DNA of 64,000 nucleotides. Source: Streptomyces sp. NBC_01707 (GTDB taxonomy: Bacteria; Actinomycetota; Actinomycetes; Streptomycetales; Streptomycetaceae). Where the stretch lies: contig NZ_CP109190.1 in assembly GCF_041438805.1 (NCBI RefSeq), positions 3,286,001 to 3,350,000 of the forward strand. The letters run 5' to 3'. Under the pieces are notes generated by a model. It ran no database searches and was not told the DNA's origin. It was given only the letters and a program-made list of their open reading frames with translations. This document shows positions 47,752 to 55,473 of the stretch, one piece after another. Every line of letters starts with the position of its first letter. Position 1 is the stretch's first letter. The translations under genes were made by a program, and so were the position numbers.

Positions 47752-48209
47752 ACCCGCTGAACAGTCCGCTGGAGATCGGGGTGCGCGCTCTGGTGTTGCT
47801 AGCCGAAAGCCACCCCCAAGCCCTGGACCTGGCTCAGCTGGCCGTGCTGGACCATGCGGTTCTGCACAGCGGTGAGCTGAACGGCCCGCCCAGCCTGCAT
47901 CCATCCCTGCCTGGGCATTCCGGCGAACTAGGCATGAAGCGCACGGTGCTGGAACAGGCCTTGCTGGTGCTGATCCGTGCGGGACTGGCGGGTGTCGAGG
48001 CGAACGCCACCGGACTGGTGTACCGGGCCACCGAGAGGGGGCCAGCGTTCGTCGACATCCTTGAGGCTCCTTATGTGGAGCGTCTGCGTGAGCGGGCCGA
48101 GTGGGCGGTTCACCACTGGGCTCCGGAAACCGATGTGCGCACTGCCACGGCAGCTTTCCTCAACGGCCCCACATATTCGCATCTGACTTCCGAGGGTCGC
48201 CGTGACTGA
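47748..48209 (+). CDS. ABC-3C middle component
   Basis: 153 residues from the ATG at 47748, behind GGAAGGAGG, overlapping the effector stop by four bases. A winged-helix-like protein: MNPLNSPLEIGVRALVLLAE, LDLAQLAVLDHAVLHSGEL and GLVYRATERGPAFVDILEAP. Short HTH-like proteins in this exact place, between effector and ATPase, are the middle components of ABC-3C systems and are thought to link the two. No catalytic residues are expected. The gene has no likely role without its neighbours. Confidence 0.85.
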   Translation: MNPLNSPLEIGVRALVLLAESHPQALDLAQLAVLDHAVLHSGELNGPPSLHPSLPGHSGELGMKRTVLEQALLVLIRAGLAGVEANATGLVYRATERGPAFVDILEAPYVERLRERAEWAVHHWAPETDVRTATAAFLNGPTYSHLTSEGRRD

Positions 48210-50034
48210 ACTCCAGTTGGTGCATCTCACCTATGCCGGCTCCGGTTTACCCCCGGCCAGGATCGTCTTCGGTCCGGAGCTGACCGTCATCTACGGCACT
48301 TCAGACACGGGGAAGTCCTTCATCGTCAAGTCGATCGAGTACATGCTGGGAGGCACCGACTTAACTATGGTGCCGGAGGCAGAGGGTTACACCCAGATTC
48401 TTCTGGGGTTGCTCTTGCCCGACGGCAGCCCGCTCACCCTTGTCCGCGCTCCCGAGAGCAACAGCATCTTCCTCCATCGCTCTGATCTGCGTGATCTGGT
48501 GGTCCGGGCGCCTGACGCGACTGTGACCGCAGTCCACAACGCCCGCAGTAAGAACAGCCTCTCGATTCGTCTGATGCGGGAGCTTGGCCTGGACGAGGTC
48601 CTGATCCGCAAAAACGAAGCCGGCGGAACCCGTCATCTGGCACTGACCGACCTGGTGCACCTGTCACTGGTCACCGAGAACCGCATGGTCGGCGAGGTCC
48701 CTCCGGCGCTGCGCACCGGTACAACCGCCACCCGTACCGCAGAGCTGTCGGTCATGCGCTTCCTTCTCACCGGTGAGGGCGATCCGGCGGTTGACACCGG
48801 GCCCAATGCCGGGCAGCGCCGCGTCCACAAGGGACAGATCCAGCTGCTGGACCGGCTCGTACTGGACCTGTCGTCGAAGCTCTCCACTCAAGAGAATGCT
48901 CGCGAACTGCGCGACAGACTCATCCGAATCCGCAGCACACTGGAGACAGATTCCGCCCCCCTTCGCCGCATCAACGAATCCCACCGCGAGGCCGTCGACA
49001 TCCGCATGTCCACCGCCCGGGACCTGGCCACCCTCGATGAACGACTGACCGAGGTCAGTGATCTATTGGGCCGTTTCCGTCTGCTGGAGGCGCAATACCG
49101 TTCGGACCTCGACCGCTTGGCCATGGTCAATGAAGTGGGTAGCGTCTTGGGGTACTTCAAGATCGGAACGTGCGTATTTTGCGGCGCGGACCCCGAGCAC
49201 CAACGGCCTGGCCATGGCGAGGAGGAGACCACCCAGCTCCACGCCGCTGTAGAGGCCGAGGCCGCCAAGACCACCACTCTGCTCGGTGACTTGCTGCCGA
49301 CCATCGAAGACCTCGACGGCGAACAGGCAGAACTCGTCCGCCACAGAAATCGTGCACAGTCTGACATTGTCACCTGGGACGAGATGATTGCCGAGTTGGA
49401 GCGAACGATCGCCCCCTTGCGTTCGGACATTGAGGACCTGCTGGAAGAGCGCTCCAGAGTCGAGCGAGATCTGGAGTTGCACGACCGCATCGCGGAATTG
49501 GACGAGCGAAAATCCCGCCTGGTCGGCGAGGGGGCTGTTCCTCTCACGCGGCCCAACCAGTACATCCCGAACGGGATCGTGAGTGATTTCGACTCCGTCC
49601 TGCAACAGACCCTGGATACATGGCAGGTGCCAGCTGTCGAGCACGCGGAATACGATCAGTACCATGCCGAGATCCGTGCTGGCAGCCGCCCCAGGGCAGG
49701 ACGCGGTAAGGGGGTGCGGTCCGTCCTGCACTCGGCCTTCACTACCGCCCTGGCCCGTTTCTGCATGGACCGGGATCTTCATCATCTCGGCTTCGTGGTC
49801 CTGGACTCGCCCGTGGTCACCTACCGCGACCCGGAACCCGAGGAGATCCCAGACGTCGAAATCACCTCCACGGTCGTCGACCGCTTCTACAAGGACATGC
49901 TCTCCTTTCCCGGCCAAGCCATCGTGGTAGAGAACGACGACCCGCCCATCAAAGTGCTCTCGGAGGCCACCACCTATCACTTCACAGGAGGTGGGGGCAG
50001 CCGAGCAGCCTTCTTCCCCGTGGCCATGCGCTGA
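48202..50034 (+). CDS. ABC-3C SMC/RecN-like ATPase
   Basis: 610 residues from a GTG at 48202, eight bases inside the middle component. Walker A is VIYGTSDTGKSFIVKSIEYM; the C-terminal half carries the Walker B strand HHLGFVVLDSPVVTYRDPEP. Between them are two long coiled-coil arms around a CxxC hook (GTCVFCGADPEHQRPGHGEE), as in Rad50-type zinc hooks. The DSP-V-TYR-x-PEP form is characteristic of the ATPase of ABC-three-component defence systems. It should sense a DNA or nucleoprotein signal and control the nuclease effector. All three components are intact, so the system is probably functional. Confidence 0.9.
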   Translation: MTELQLVHLTYAGSGLPPARIVFGPELTVIYGTSDTGKSFIVKSIEYMLGGTDLTMVPEAEGYTQILLGLLLPDGSPLTLVRAPESNSIFLHRSDLRDLVVRAPDATVTAVHNARSKNSLSIRLMRELGLDEVLIRKNEAGGTRHLALTDLVHLSLVTENRMVGEVPPALRTGTTATRTAELSVMRFLLTGEGDPAVDTGPNAGQRRVHKGQIQLLDRLVLDLSSKLSTQENARELRDRLIRIRSTLETDSAPLRRINESHREAVDIRMSTARDLATLDERLTEVSDLLGRFRLLEAQYRSDLDRLAMVNEVGSVLGYFKIGTCVFCGADPEHQRPGHGEEETTQLHAAVEAEAAKTTTLLGDLLPTIEDLDGEQAELVRHRNRAQSDIVTWDEMIAELERTIAPLRSDIEDLLEERSRVERDLELHDRIAELDERKSRLVGEGAVPLTRPNQYIPNGIVSDFDSVLQQTLDTWQVPAVEHAEYDQYHAEIRAGSRPRAGRGKGVRSVLHSAFTTALARFCMDRDLHHLGFVVLDSPVVTYRDPEPEEIPDVEITSTVVDRFYKDMLSFPGQAIVVENDDPPIKVLSEATTYHFTGGGGSRAAFFPVAMR

Positions 50035-50046
50035 CGCTCGGCGGGC

Positions 50047-50139
50047 ATGCGGGCCGAGATCGAGTTCATGGAGGCCACCGACCTCTTCGCCGATGCGGTC
50101 AAGGTGATGCGGCGCCAGTTGGCTGCGGCCGGGGGGTAG
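50047..50139 (+). pseudogene. Small C-terminal gene fragment (uncertain)
   Basis: 31 codons, MRAEIEFMEATDLFADAVKV and MRRQLAAAGG, helical and charged, ending at a TAG directly before the right-hand hairpin. It has no proper start signal and looks like the tail of a longer regulatory protein whose rest was lost at the cargo border. Confidence 0.35.
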
Positions 50140-50142
50140 GGC

Positions 50143-50171
50143 GGCCGGGCGGCGCGGACGGCCGCCCGGCC
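50143..50171 (+). ncRNA. Candidate structured element, copy 2 (main hairpin)
   Basis: GGCCGGGCGGC (50143-50153) pairs with GCCGCCCGGCC (50161-50171). The second hairpin follows at 50184-50199. The closing GGTAG/CTACC stem of copies 1 and 3 is not kept. Confidence 0.45.
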
Positions 50172-50334
50172 CGGGATCTCACGCCCGCATGTCGCGCGGG
50201 AGCGTGCAGGCGTTGCCCTCGTGGTCGCCGCGCCCACGTACGGGTGACCTGTGACGGATTCGGCCTCGGCGATCAGGTATGTGCCTCTATGGTGCGGTCC
50301 GCTCTTGCACACCACACAGAGGGGTCGACGCGTC

Positions 50335-50571
50335 TTGACGACAGCACCGGATCAGCAGCCTGTTCAGGTGGGGCAGCCGCCGACCATCACCATCAACAAC
50401 AGTTCTTCGGCTGCGGCATCGGCCTCGGCGGTCGTCGGGGGATATGGCCGGCTGGGGCGTCGGCGACAGTCGTTCTGGGCGCACTTCTGGCTGTTCATGT
50501 TCACCGCGGGTATTGGCAACGTCTTCTACGCGCTGCACGTGAGCCGTTGGAACAGGGCTCGCGGTCTGTGA
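50335..50571 (+). CDS. Small single-pass membrane protein, copy 2
   Basis: 78 residues. The ATG of copy 1 is a TTG here (50335) at the same place in the same context. The C-terminal part GRLGRRRQSFWAHFWLFMFT with AGIGNVFYALHVSRWNRARG is almost unchanged from copy 1, whereas the serine/alanine linker has shifted in composition. Conservation of the reading frame with changed DNA suggests selection on the protein. Confidence 0.75.
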   Translation: MTTAPDQQPVQVGQPPTITINNSSSAAASASAVVGGYGRLGRRRQSFWAHFWLFMFTAGIGNVFYALHVSRWNRARGL

Positions 50572-50590
50572 CTGCGGTCTGAAACGTAAC

Positions 50591-50627
50591 GAGGCCCTTC
50601 CCGTGCTCGAACTACGGGAAGGGCCTC
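50591..50627 (+). terminator. 14-bp perfect hairpin, copy 2
   Basis: GAGGCCCTTCCCGT at 50591-50604 pairs with ACGGGAAGGGCCTC at 50614-50627, identical in stem to the hairpin at 35612. Confidence 0.85.
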
Positions 50628-50665
50628 GCGGCGTTCTGCGGGTCAGCGTATCGGCCGTCGTCGTG

Positions 50666-50705
50666 TCCGGACAGTGTCCGGGCTGTTCAGGGGTGTTGTC
50701 CGTTC
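50666..50705 (+). repeat. TGTCCGG repeat cluster C
   Basis: Three TGTCCG words on the plus strand, in the same order as in cluster A at 36923. The cluster follows the terminator of the right-hand duplicate. Confidence 0.75.
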
Positions 50706-50797
50706 TCGACGGCGCGGCGGCGGCCCGAACGGGGTGACCCAATCACGCGAAGCTGGAGGCCCGTGGCCGGGACCCAGCTGCGGTGGCAGGGCCGTTA

Positions 50798-50971
50798 CTA
50801 CAGCTCCCGCTCGATCTGCTTTTCCTGGACCTGCTCTTCTCGCAGGCTGTTCTCGTTCTTGACGGTGTAGCGAGTCTGCTGCCCGCTGCCCTGGGCCGCC
50901 TGGATCGTGCCCTGCGCCTTCTCGCCTTGCTGGTTCCGGTACTCCACGCGCTGTCCCTGGTTGTACGTCAT
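50798..50971 (-). CDS. Small TUDOR/KOW-like protein
   Basis: 57 residues from the ATG at 50971 (GGAGAG close upstream). MTYNQGQRVEYRNQQGEKAQ, GTIQAAQGSGQQTRYTVKNE and a charged end resemble the short TUDOR-like 'hypervirulence-associated' proteins (V-x-W/Y ... G-x-V/I ... RYxVxNE). These are small beta-barrels of unknown role that often travel on mobile elements. The gene lies inside the right duplicate where the left copy has no counterpart. Confidence 0.6.
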   Translation of the reverse strand: MTYNQGQRVEYRNQQGEKAQGTIQAAQGSGQQTRYTVKNENSLREEQVQEKQIEREL

Positions 50972-51139
50972 GAACTCTCCAAGTCTCCTGTGAGTCGGTG
51001 GGAGGCTGGCCCCGCTCGTTCGGCGGGGGACGCCCCTCCTTGCGCCCGTGACCATCGCTAGGCGCACTCACAGCCCACCCCCACCTCCACACCACAGCAA
51101 CCACTACGAGCCGAATGGAGGACGTCTCGCCCGCCCGGC

Positions 51140-51501
51140 CTACACGGTGTTGGCGTTCGGGTTAACCACAGGCCCGGTAGGAGGGGCCCAGGCCGGGCGG
51201 TCGCGGCGCGCCGTGGCGGTCTGCTGGGCGACGGGCTGGAGCGCGCGGGCGAGTTCTGCCATCGCCGCGGCGGCGGCCTCCACGACGGGGTGGAGCGCTT
51301 CGAGCGTCGCGCGGATCGGGGCGGTCGCTTCGCGAAGGACCTGCATCGCTTCCAGGGTGACGAGGTGCGTGTGGGGCCGGTCTCTTTCCGCCGGGCCTGT
51401 TCAACGGCGACGGACGCCTCCTGTGGGGTCATCTCGTGGCGCTCGACGAGGCGAGCGATCAGCAGCAGCGCGGCGCGTGCGCTGGCCTCCTCGGGCGTCA
51501 T
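51140..51501 (-). pseudogene. MTPEEA small protein, frameshifted copy
   Basis: From the ATG at 51501 the sequence follows the intact copy (36963-37310) up to ARRKETGP, then loses one base in a CCCC run near 51377. The other frame continues MQVLREATAPIRATLEALHP to the end, with a new tail (GPVVNPNANTV). Either a decayed duplicate or a sequencing error. Confidence 0.75.
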
Positions 51502-51526
51502 GGGCTCGGGTCCTTCCTGCGGGTGT

Positions 51527-51655
51527 CCGGACGTGTCCGGGCCGTCCGTGTCCGGGGCTGTCCGGACGGTGTCCGCGCCAGTCAGCCGGGGCGCCCGGAC
51601 AACCCCGCCCCGGGCGGGCAGCGTGTCCGTGGACATGTCCGGACGCTGTCCGGGC
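51527..51655 (+). repeat. TGTCCGG repeat cluster D
   Basis: About eight TGTCCG/TGTCCGG words on the plus strand, collinear with cluster B at 37323-37462, with the same spacing and the same GTGTCCGTGGACATG core near the end. Confidence 0.8.
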
Positions 51656-51659
51656 ACGA

Positions 51660-52253
51660 TCACGACGCGACGCCCGGCGCCGCGAATCCCGTCCGGCCGG
51701 CCGGGGCGGGCGGCGCGGTGTGGACGAGCGGGAGCGGCTGCTCCGCGGGGATGAGCGGCTGCTCGTGGGGGACGATCGCCACCCCCGACGTCAGGTGCGC
51801 GTCCGGCTCCGGGACCTGCGCGGGCGGGACGAGGAGCGGCTTCGTCGGCTGCCAGGCCGGGTGGTCGGCCCGGACGAGGACGTGCGTCATCTCCAGGAGC
51901 CGGTGGGCCATGTGCTCGGCGCACCCCGGTGACAGGTCGAGCGCGTACGGGCGGTGGGCCTGCCCGAGCGCCCACGCCAGCTCGGCGAGGGTCGCGGGGC
52001 GGACGCCGGGGGCCGGTTGCAGGGCCTCGTCCCACGTGTAGTCGCAGCGCTGGCAGCAGCGTTCCAGCCGCTCCGGCAGCGGCCCGCGCCGCAGGCGGCC
52101 GTTGTGCTCCTCCATGCCGCGCGAGCACGCCGGCCGGTACCGGGTGTACGCCTCCGGGTTCGCGCACTTCACGCATACGGCCTCTTCGCCGGAGTACGGC
52201 GGCAGGGGCTCGACGGCCTGCTCGGAGGTGCTGGCCGTGTCGGTCTGGTTCAT
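51660..52253 (-). CDS. Zinc-finger-like hypothetical protein
   Basis: 197 residues. The N-terminal half has two cysteine pairs, EAVCVKCANPEAYTRYRPAC and ERCCQRCDYTWDEALQPAPG, which could hold one or two zinc ions. The C-terminal half is proline-rich and helical without pattern. First of a run of overlapping or closely spaced small minus-strand genes reaching back to 55136. Function unknown. Confidence 0.65.
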   Translation of the reverse strand: MNQTDTASTSEQAVEPLPPYSGEEAVCVKCANPEAYTRYRPACSRGMEEHNGRLRRGPLPERLERCCQRCDYTWDEALQPAPGVRPATLAELAWALGQAHRPYALDLSPGCAEHMAHRLLEMTHVLVRADHPAWQPTKPLLVPPAQVPEPDAHLTSGVAIVPHEQPLIPAEQPLPLVHTAPPAPAGRTGFAAPGVAS

Positions 52254-52270
52254 CGGGTGCCTTTCGGGTG

Positions 52271-52612
52271 TCAGGGCAGGGTGCGGCCGGTGCGCAGCAC
52301 GCGGATGATCTGCGCGGTGATCGTCTGCGGGTCATCGAGCGGGGCGAGGAGCGGGGTGAGGCGCCCGCCTGCAGGAGCGTTGGGGTGGGCGGTGCCCCCA
52401 GGACCATTCGGGCCGGGCGCCGCCCCCACTGCGTACAGGTGCTCTCCCCGGGCGGCCGGTTCGGGCAGGCCTCGGGGGTGGTCGTCGAGCGGTACGACGA
52501 TGGTGTGCTCGGTGGCGTGGGTGCCGGTCCAGCCGTAGCCGGTGAGGGCGCTCACGACTGCCTCGTCCCACCGGCGGGGGTCGCCGTACGGGTGTGTGGT
52601 CACTGCGGGCAC
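52271..52612 (-). CDS. Hypothetical protein
   Basis: 113 residues from a GTG at 52612, with an internal GTG two codons on. WDEAVVSALTGYGWTGTHAT and TIVVPLDDHPRGLPEPAARG suggest a small alpha/beta protein; no family recognised. It overlaps the upstream gene by 13 bases. Confidence 0.55.
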   Translation of the reverse strand: MPAVTTHPYGDPRRWDEAVVSALTGYGWTGTHATEHTIVVPLDDHPRGLPEPAARGEHLYAVGAAPGPNGPGGTAHPNAPAGGRLTPLLAPLDDPQTITAQIIRVLRTGRTLP

Positions 52613-52761
52613 CTCGTCACGGTGTCCTGGGGGCGGGCCGGCGGCAGCTCGGACCAGCCGAACGGCGACTCGTCCCGGTCGGTGTCGACGACGGCGGCCA
52701 GGAGGCGGCGCAGCTCGGAGTCACGCACGGGCCGGGGGGCGGGCGGGGTGTGGGTGGTCAT
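52600..52761 (-). CDS. Small hypothetical protein
   Basis: 53 residues from the ATG at 52761 (MTTHTPPAPRPVRDSELRRL), with ATGA overlap with the upstream gene. The overlaps on both sides are the chief support. Confidence 0.5.
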   Translation of the reverse strand: MTTHTPPAPRPVRDSELRRLLAAVVDTDRDESPFGWSELPPARPQDTVTRCPQ

Positions 52762-53078
52762 GTGCTGCTGCTCCAGGACTGGTTGGGGCACCACACGTCG
52801 TGGTCGGTGCCGAAGGAGGTCCACCAGCGATCGCACGTGCACGTGGGGGCAAACACCGCCAGGTCCTCGACCGGGGCGCAGGGGCGGAGGTCTGTGTGCG
52901 TTGTTCGGGTCTCGGGGGCGTATCCGAGACAGCCAGCGACCCCGGAGAGGACAGCCGCGCCGAAGAACGCGGCGGCGAAGGACCAGGAACCCTGTTCCAG
53001 AGACACGGTGGCGGCGTACGCGAGGAACACGCACGTGACGCCGTGGACGAAGGACAGTGCCCGGGCGACGACGGTCAC
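52758..53078 (-). CDS. Small two-helix membrane protein
   Basis: 106 residues from a GTG at 53078. Two membrane helices (ALSFVHGVTCVFLAYAATV, SFAAAFFGAAVLSGVAGCLG) precede a soluble end with three cysteines (TCTCDRWWTSFGTDHDVWC). GTGA overlap with the upstream gene. No family recognised. Confidence 0.6.
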   Translation of the reverse strand: MTVVARALSFVHGVTCVFLAYAATVSLEQGSWSFAAAFFGAAVLSGVAGCLGYAPETRTTHTDLRPCAPVEDLAVFAPTCTCDRWWTSFGTDHDVWCPNQSWSSST

Positions 53079-53338
53079 CGTGTCGTCTCCTCGGCGATCC
53101 AGGCGCCGAGGGCGTCGGCGTAAGCCTTGCGCGCCCGGGCGGCTTCGGCGTCCGCCCGGACGGCTGCCTCACGGAGTTCAGTGACGTGCGGGGCGTGCAC
53201 GGTCAGCCGTTCCGCGAGCCAGTCCGGCAGGACATTGGCGAGCTGCGCGACGGTGCGCCCGGCCCGCTTCGGGCTGGGGTTCAGGCACAGCCGCAGGAAC
53301 TCCCGCACCTCGCCGACGGTGTCGAGGTCCTTCGTCAT
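53075..53338 (-). CDS. Small hypothetical protein
   Basis: 87 residues from the ATG at 53338. LDTVGEVREFLRLCLNPSPK and AQLANVLPDWLAERLTVHAP, then an alanine/arginine-rich helix. The frame is open further upstream only because the neighbouring gene is shifted; the ATGA overlap supports this start. Confidence 0.6.
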   Translation of the reverse strand: MTKDLDTVGEVREFLRLCLNPSPKRAGRTVAQLANVLPDWLAERLTVHAPHVTELREAAVRADAEAARARKAYADALGAWIAEETTR

Positions 53339-53617
53339 CGGGCCGACCTCTTCCGCTCGGGCCTGTCGAACAGGCCGGCCGCCGCGCAGAACGTGACGTA
53401 GATCCGGGCCATGCGCTTCTCCTTGGCACGCGCGGGCCTTCATGCGGGCCAGGATCTGGGCGTCGGTCGGCCGCTCCCAGCGGTGAACGTCGGCGTAGTG
53501 GCGTGCCGCCTCCATGCCGCACTTGCGGCAACCGAACGGCGGCGGCGGGTTCCCGTCGGGGAAGCGGACCGGGCCACGGCGCAAGCCGGTGTCCGGGTCG
53601 CAGGTAACGAGGGTCAT
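53335..53617 (-). pseudogene. CxxC hypothetical protein with a probable frameshift
   Basis: MTLVTCDPDTGLRRGPVRFP and FGCRKCGMEAARHYADVHRW (a CxxC with histidines) are followed near 53435 by a change of frame to RAKEKRMARIYVTFCAAAGL and FDRPERKRSAR, ending in a TGA that overlaps the next gene. The unshifted frame fuses into that gene without a stop. The shift lies in a GC-dinucleotide run and may be a sequencing error. Confidence 0.5.
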
Positions 53618-54051
53618 CAGATCTCCCCGTCGTCGTGTGGCTCGGCCGGAATGCCAGGCCGCTGGGTGGAGGGATGGCGGTCGCCGAGAGCCAGCGCACG
53701 GGTCACTGCCTGCGCCCCGTACCGGTCAGTGGCCGCGTCCTGGCCGTGCTCCTCGAGGAACGTCAGCACCTCAACGGGTCGGACCCCCTCGGGAATCGGG
53801 CGGGCTGGCCGCCGCTGGCCGGTGCCGCACAGCAGGCACCCGTTCGGCACCGTCGGGTCAACCGGGCCGCCCGGGTGCCGCAGGCAGTGGTTCGCCCTCG
53901 CGTTGCCCCGGGCCGAAGCGACCAGCGACCGGGCGCGATCCAGTTCGGTGGCGATCTCCGTGAGGGTCGAGTCGTTCACGTCGTGCCGGGCGGCGAACTC
54001 GCCCAACGCCCGCAAGGCGGCCTGCAAAGCGGGCAGGAAGTCCGGGTTCAC
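53617..54051 (-). CDS. Hypothetical protein with CxxC
   Basis: 144 residues from a GTG at 54051. LQAALRALGEFAARHDVNDS and ATELDRARSLVASARGNARA form a helical part; NHCLRHPGGPVDPTVPNGCL continuing to LCGTG gives a possible zinc site. The last third, VEVLTFLEEHGQDAATDRYG, is helical. Overlaps the replication-type gene by four bases. Confidence 0.6.
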   Translation of the reverse strand: MNPDFLPALQAALRALGEFAARHDVNDSTLTEIATELDRARSLVASARGNARANHCLRHPGGPVDPTVPNGCLLCGTGQRRPARPIPEGVRPVEVLTFLEEHGQDAATDRYGAQAVTRALALGDRHPSTQRPGIPAEPHDDGEI

Positions 54052-55136
54052 GCGTTGCTCACCGCTTCCAGTTCGAGCCGCTGCTCCTCGGCAGCGGCAG
54101 CGACCACGCAGGCCGGACAGCGGTCGGAGCCGCGCAGCCGGTGCTCACGCCCACAGCCGCAGACCAGCAGCGGGGCCGCCGGGTCCTCCTTCGGCCACGG
54201 ACCGGGCTCACGACGGCCCTGCGGGATTCCCTGCCCCCCGCCGTCCAGTGAGACCAGGAACGCGCCCTGCACAGGCTTCTGGGGCTTCCTGGCGTCCTTG
54301 AGGCAGCCTCCGCACAGATCACGGTCGGCCCGCACGATGTGCCCCTGACCGCAGGCGCAACGGCGAGCAACGATCTCGTCCTCCGCGCCGGGCTGCGCAG
54401 CGGCCCCGGCCTCGTCCTGCTGCCGACGGAAATCGTCTTCGCCTCGCACGCCCGCGCGCTGCTGCACCTGAGGTGAAAGGCCAACCAGTTCTTTGTCTGT
54501 GCGTGGGTCCCTACCGGAGGTAGGGGTGACTTTGTAGACCCCCGCCGTGGACGCTGTCCGGAACGCGTCCGTGGACGTTGTCCGGGGGCGTCCATGGACG
54601 CTGTCCGGGTCCTCGGAGGGAGATTCGGAACCCCCGCCGTGGACGCTGTCCGGAACGCAGCCACGGACGCTGTCCGACTCTTCGGCCGCCTCATCCTGGA
54701 CCGCGACCGTGGACGCCTTCCGAACCACATCCGCGACAGCCTCAGCCTTCTTCTTCGCGTACGCCTTACGCTGCCGGGTGTCGGTCATGTGGTGCATGTG
54801 CTCCTCCCACGGGAGCGGCCCAGGCAGCAGCGTGACCAGCTGATACATCGACGAGGCATTCGGTCGGCGCTTCCTCTGGAGCGCTCCAACGTCCATGAGG
54901 ACCTTCACCGCCCGCGTCACGGTCTCCTCGGAACAACCGGCCAGGCACGCCAACGTGTCCCGACCGGGGAAAGAGTGCGAGCCATCAGCGTCGGCGTACG
55001 TGGCAATCCAGACGCCGACGTGGACGACCCGGGCCAACTCGGGAATCCGCTTCCCTACACGCAGCAGCTCGCCCCGCAGCGCGTTGATCCACGCGGTGCG
55101 AGGGGCCTGCTTGCGTTCGGGGTCGGTGGTGCTCAT
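54048..55136 (-). CDS. Winged-helix replication-initiator-like protein with zinc ribbons
   Basis: 362 residues. The N-terminal 100 residues form a winged helix of the kind found in plasmid and phage initiators: VVHVGVWIATYADADGSHSF, RDTLACLAGCSEETVTRAVK, VLMDVGALQRKRRPNAS. A low-complexity middle (PDSVHGGGSESPSEDPDSVH) is what the TGTCCGG repeats encode. The C-terminus has two cysteine clusters, RRCACGQGHIVRADRDLCGG and LVCGCGREHRLRGSDRCPAC, probable zinc ribbons. It stands divergent from the Phd/GIY-YIG pair across a repeat-rich region. A role in replication of the element is likely but unproven. Confidence 0.65.
   Translation of the reverse strand: MSTTDPERKQAPRTAWINALRGELLRVGKRIPELARVVHVGVWIATYADADGSHSFPGRDTLACLAGCSEETVTRAVKVLMDVGALQRKRRPNASSMYQLVTLLPGPLPWEEHMHHMTDTRQRKAYAKKKAEAVADVVRKASTVAVQDEAAEESDSVRGCVPDSVHGGGSESPSEDPDSVHGRPRTTSTDAFRTASTAGVYKVTPTSGRDPRTDKELVGLSPQVQQRAGVRGEDDFRRQQDEAGAAAQPGAEDEIVARRCACGQGHIVRADRDLCGGCLKDARKPQKPVQGAFLVSLDGGGQGIPQGRREPGPWPKEDPAAPLLVCGCGREHRLRGSDRCPACVVAAAAEEQRLELEAVSNA
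54541..54690 (+). repeat. TGTCCGG repeat cluster E, inside a gene
   Basis: Five copies of GGACGCTGTCCGG-like words (plus strand) lie within the low-complexity middle of the winged-helix gene, where the minus strand reads them as repeated DSV/TAST residues. Confidence 0.8.
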
Positions 55137-55208
55137 CGCGCCTCTCGGGGCCAGGGACGGGCATAGGGGTGGACGTCATCGATCCCGGGGGATCAAGATC
55201 CGTCATGT

Positions 55209-55241
55209 GTACACTAGCGTACCTTCGCGCTCATACGCGTA
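55209..55241. promoter_or_regulatory. Palindromic operator region between rep-like gene and antitoxin
   Basis: GTACACTAGCGTAC (55209-55222) is a palindrome but for one symmetric pair of changes, and TACGCGTA (55234-55241) is perfect. They lie upstream of the antitoxin start at 55261, as expected for Phd autoregulation. A TAGCCT box at 55249 would give a leaderless antitoxin message. Confidence 0.6.
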
Positions 55242-55260
55242 CATAAGCTAGCCTCTGCGT

Positions 55261-55458
55261 ATGCCTGCGAACACAAGCGCCGAGATCGGCGTCCGCGACC
55301 TGCGAACCCAGCTGTCCGACGTGCTGCACGAGAGCACCGTCCGAGGCCGGATCACCTACGTGACCAGCCGAGGCCGACGAGTGGCAGCGATCGTTCCGGT
55401 CGATGTCGCGGAGGCCGCTGAGGCCGCACAGCAGCCGGGGGAAGAGCCCTCGGCCTGA
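55261..55458 (+). CDS. Phd/YefM-type antitoxin
   Basis: 65 residues from the ATG at 55261. IGVRDLRTQLSDVLHESTVR and GRITYVTSRGRRVAAIVPVD are the helix-strand-strand core of the Phd/YefM fold that binds DNA and covers a toxin. No ordinary RelE, Doc or PIN toxin follows; instead a GIY-YIG protein starts 15 bases downstream. Such solitary antitoxins may repress their own promoter, and the palindromes upstream fit this. Confidence 0.88.
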   Translation: MPANTSAEIGVRDLRTQLSDVLHESTVRGRITYVTSRGRRVAAIVPVDVAEAAEAAQQPGEEPSA

Positions 55459-55473
55459 CCGAGGAGCACGCCC

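Larger units (their letters stand above)
50143..50629. repeat. Right copy of the duplicated backbone segment
   Basis: Matches 35171-35650 in order and orientation, including the leader, the small membrane gene and the terminator, with scattered base changes and a short insertion in the leader. Together the two copies bracket the Rhs and ABC-3C cargo. Confidence 0.85.
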
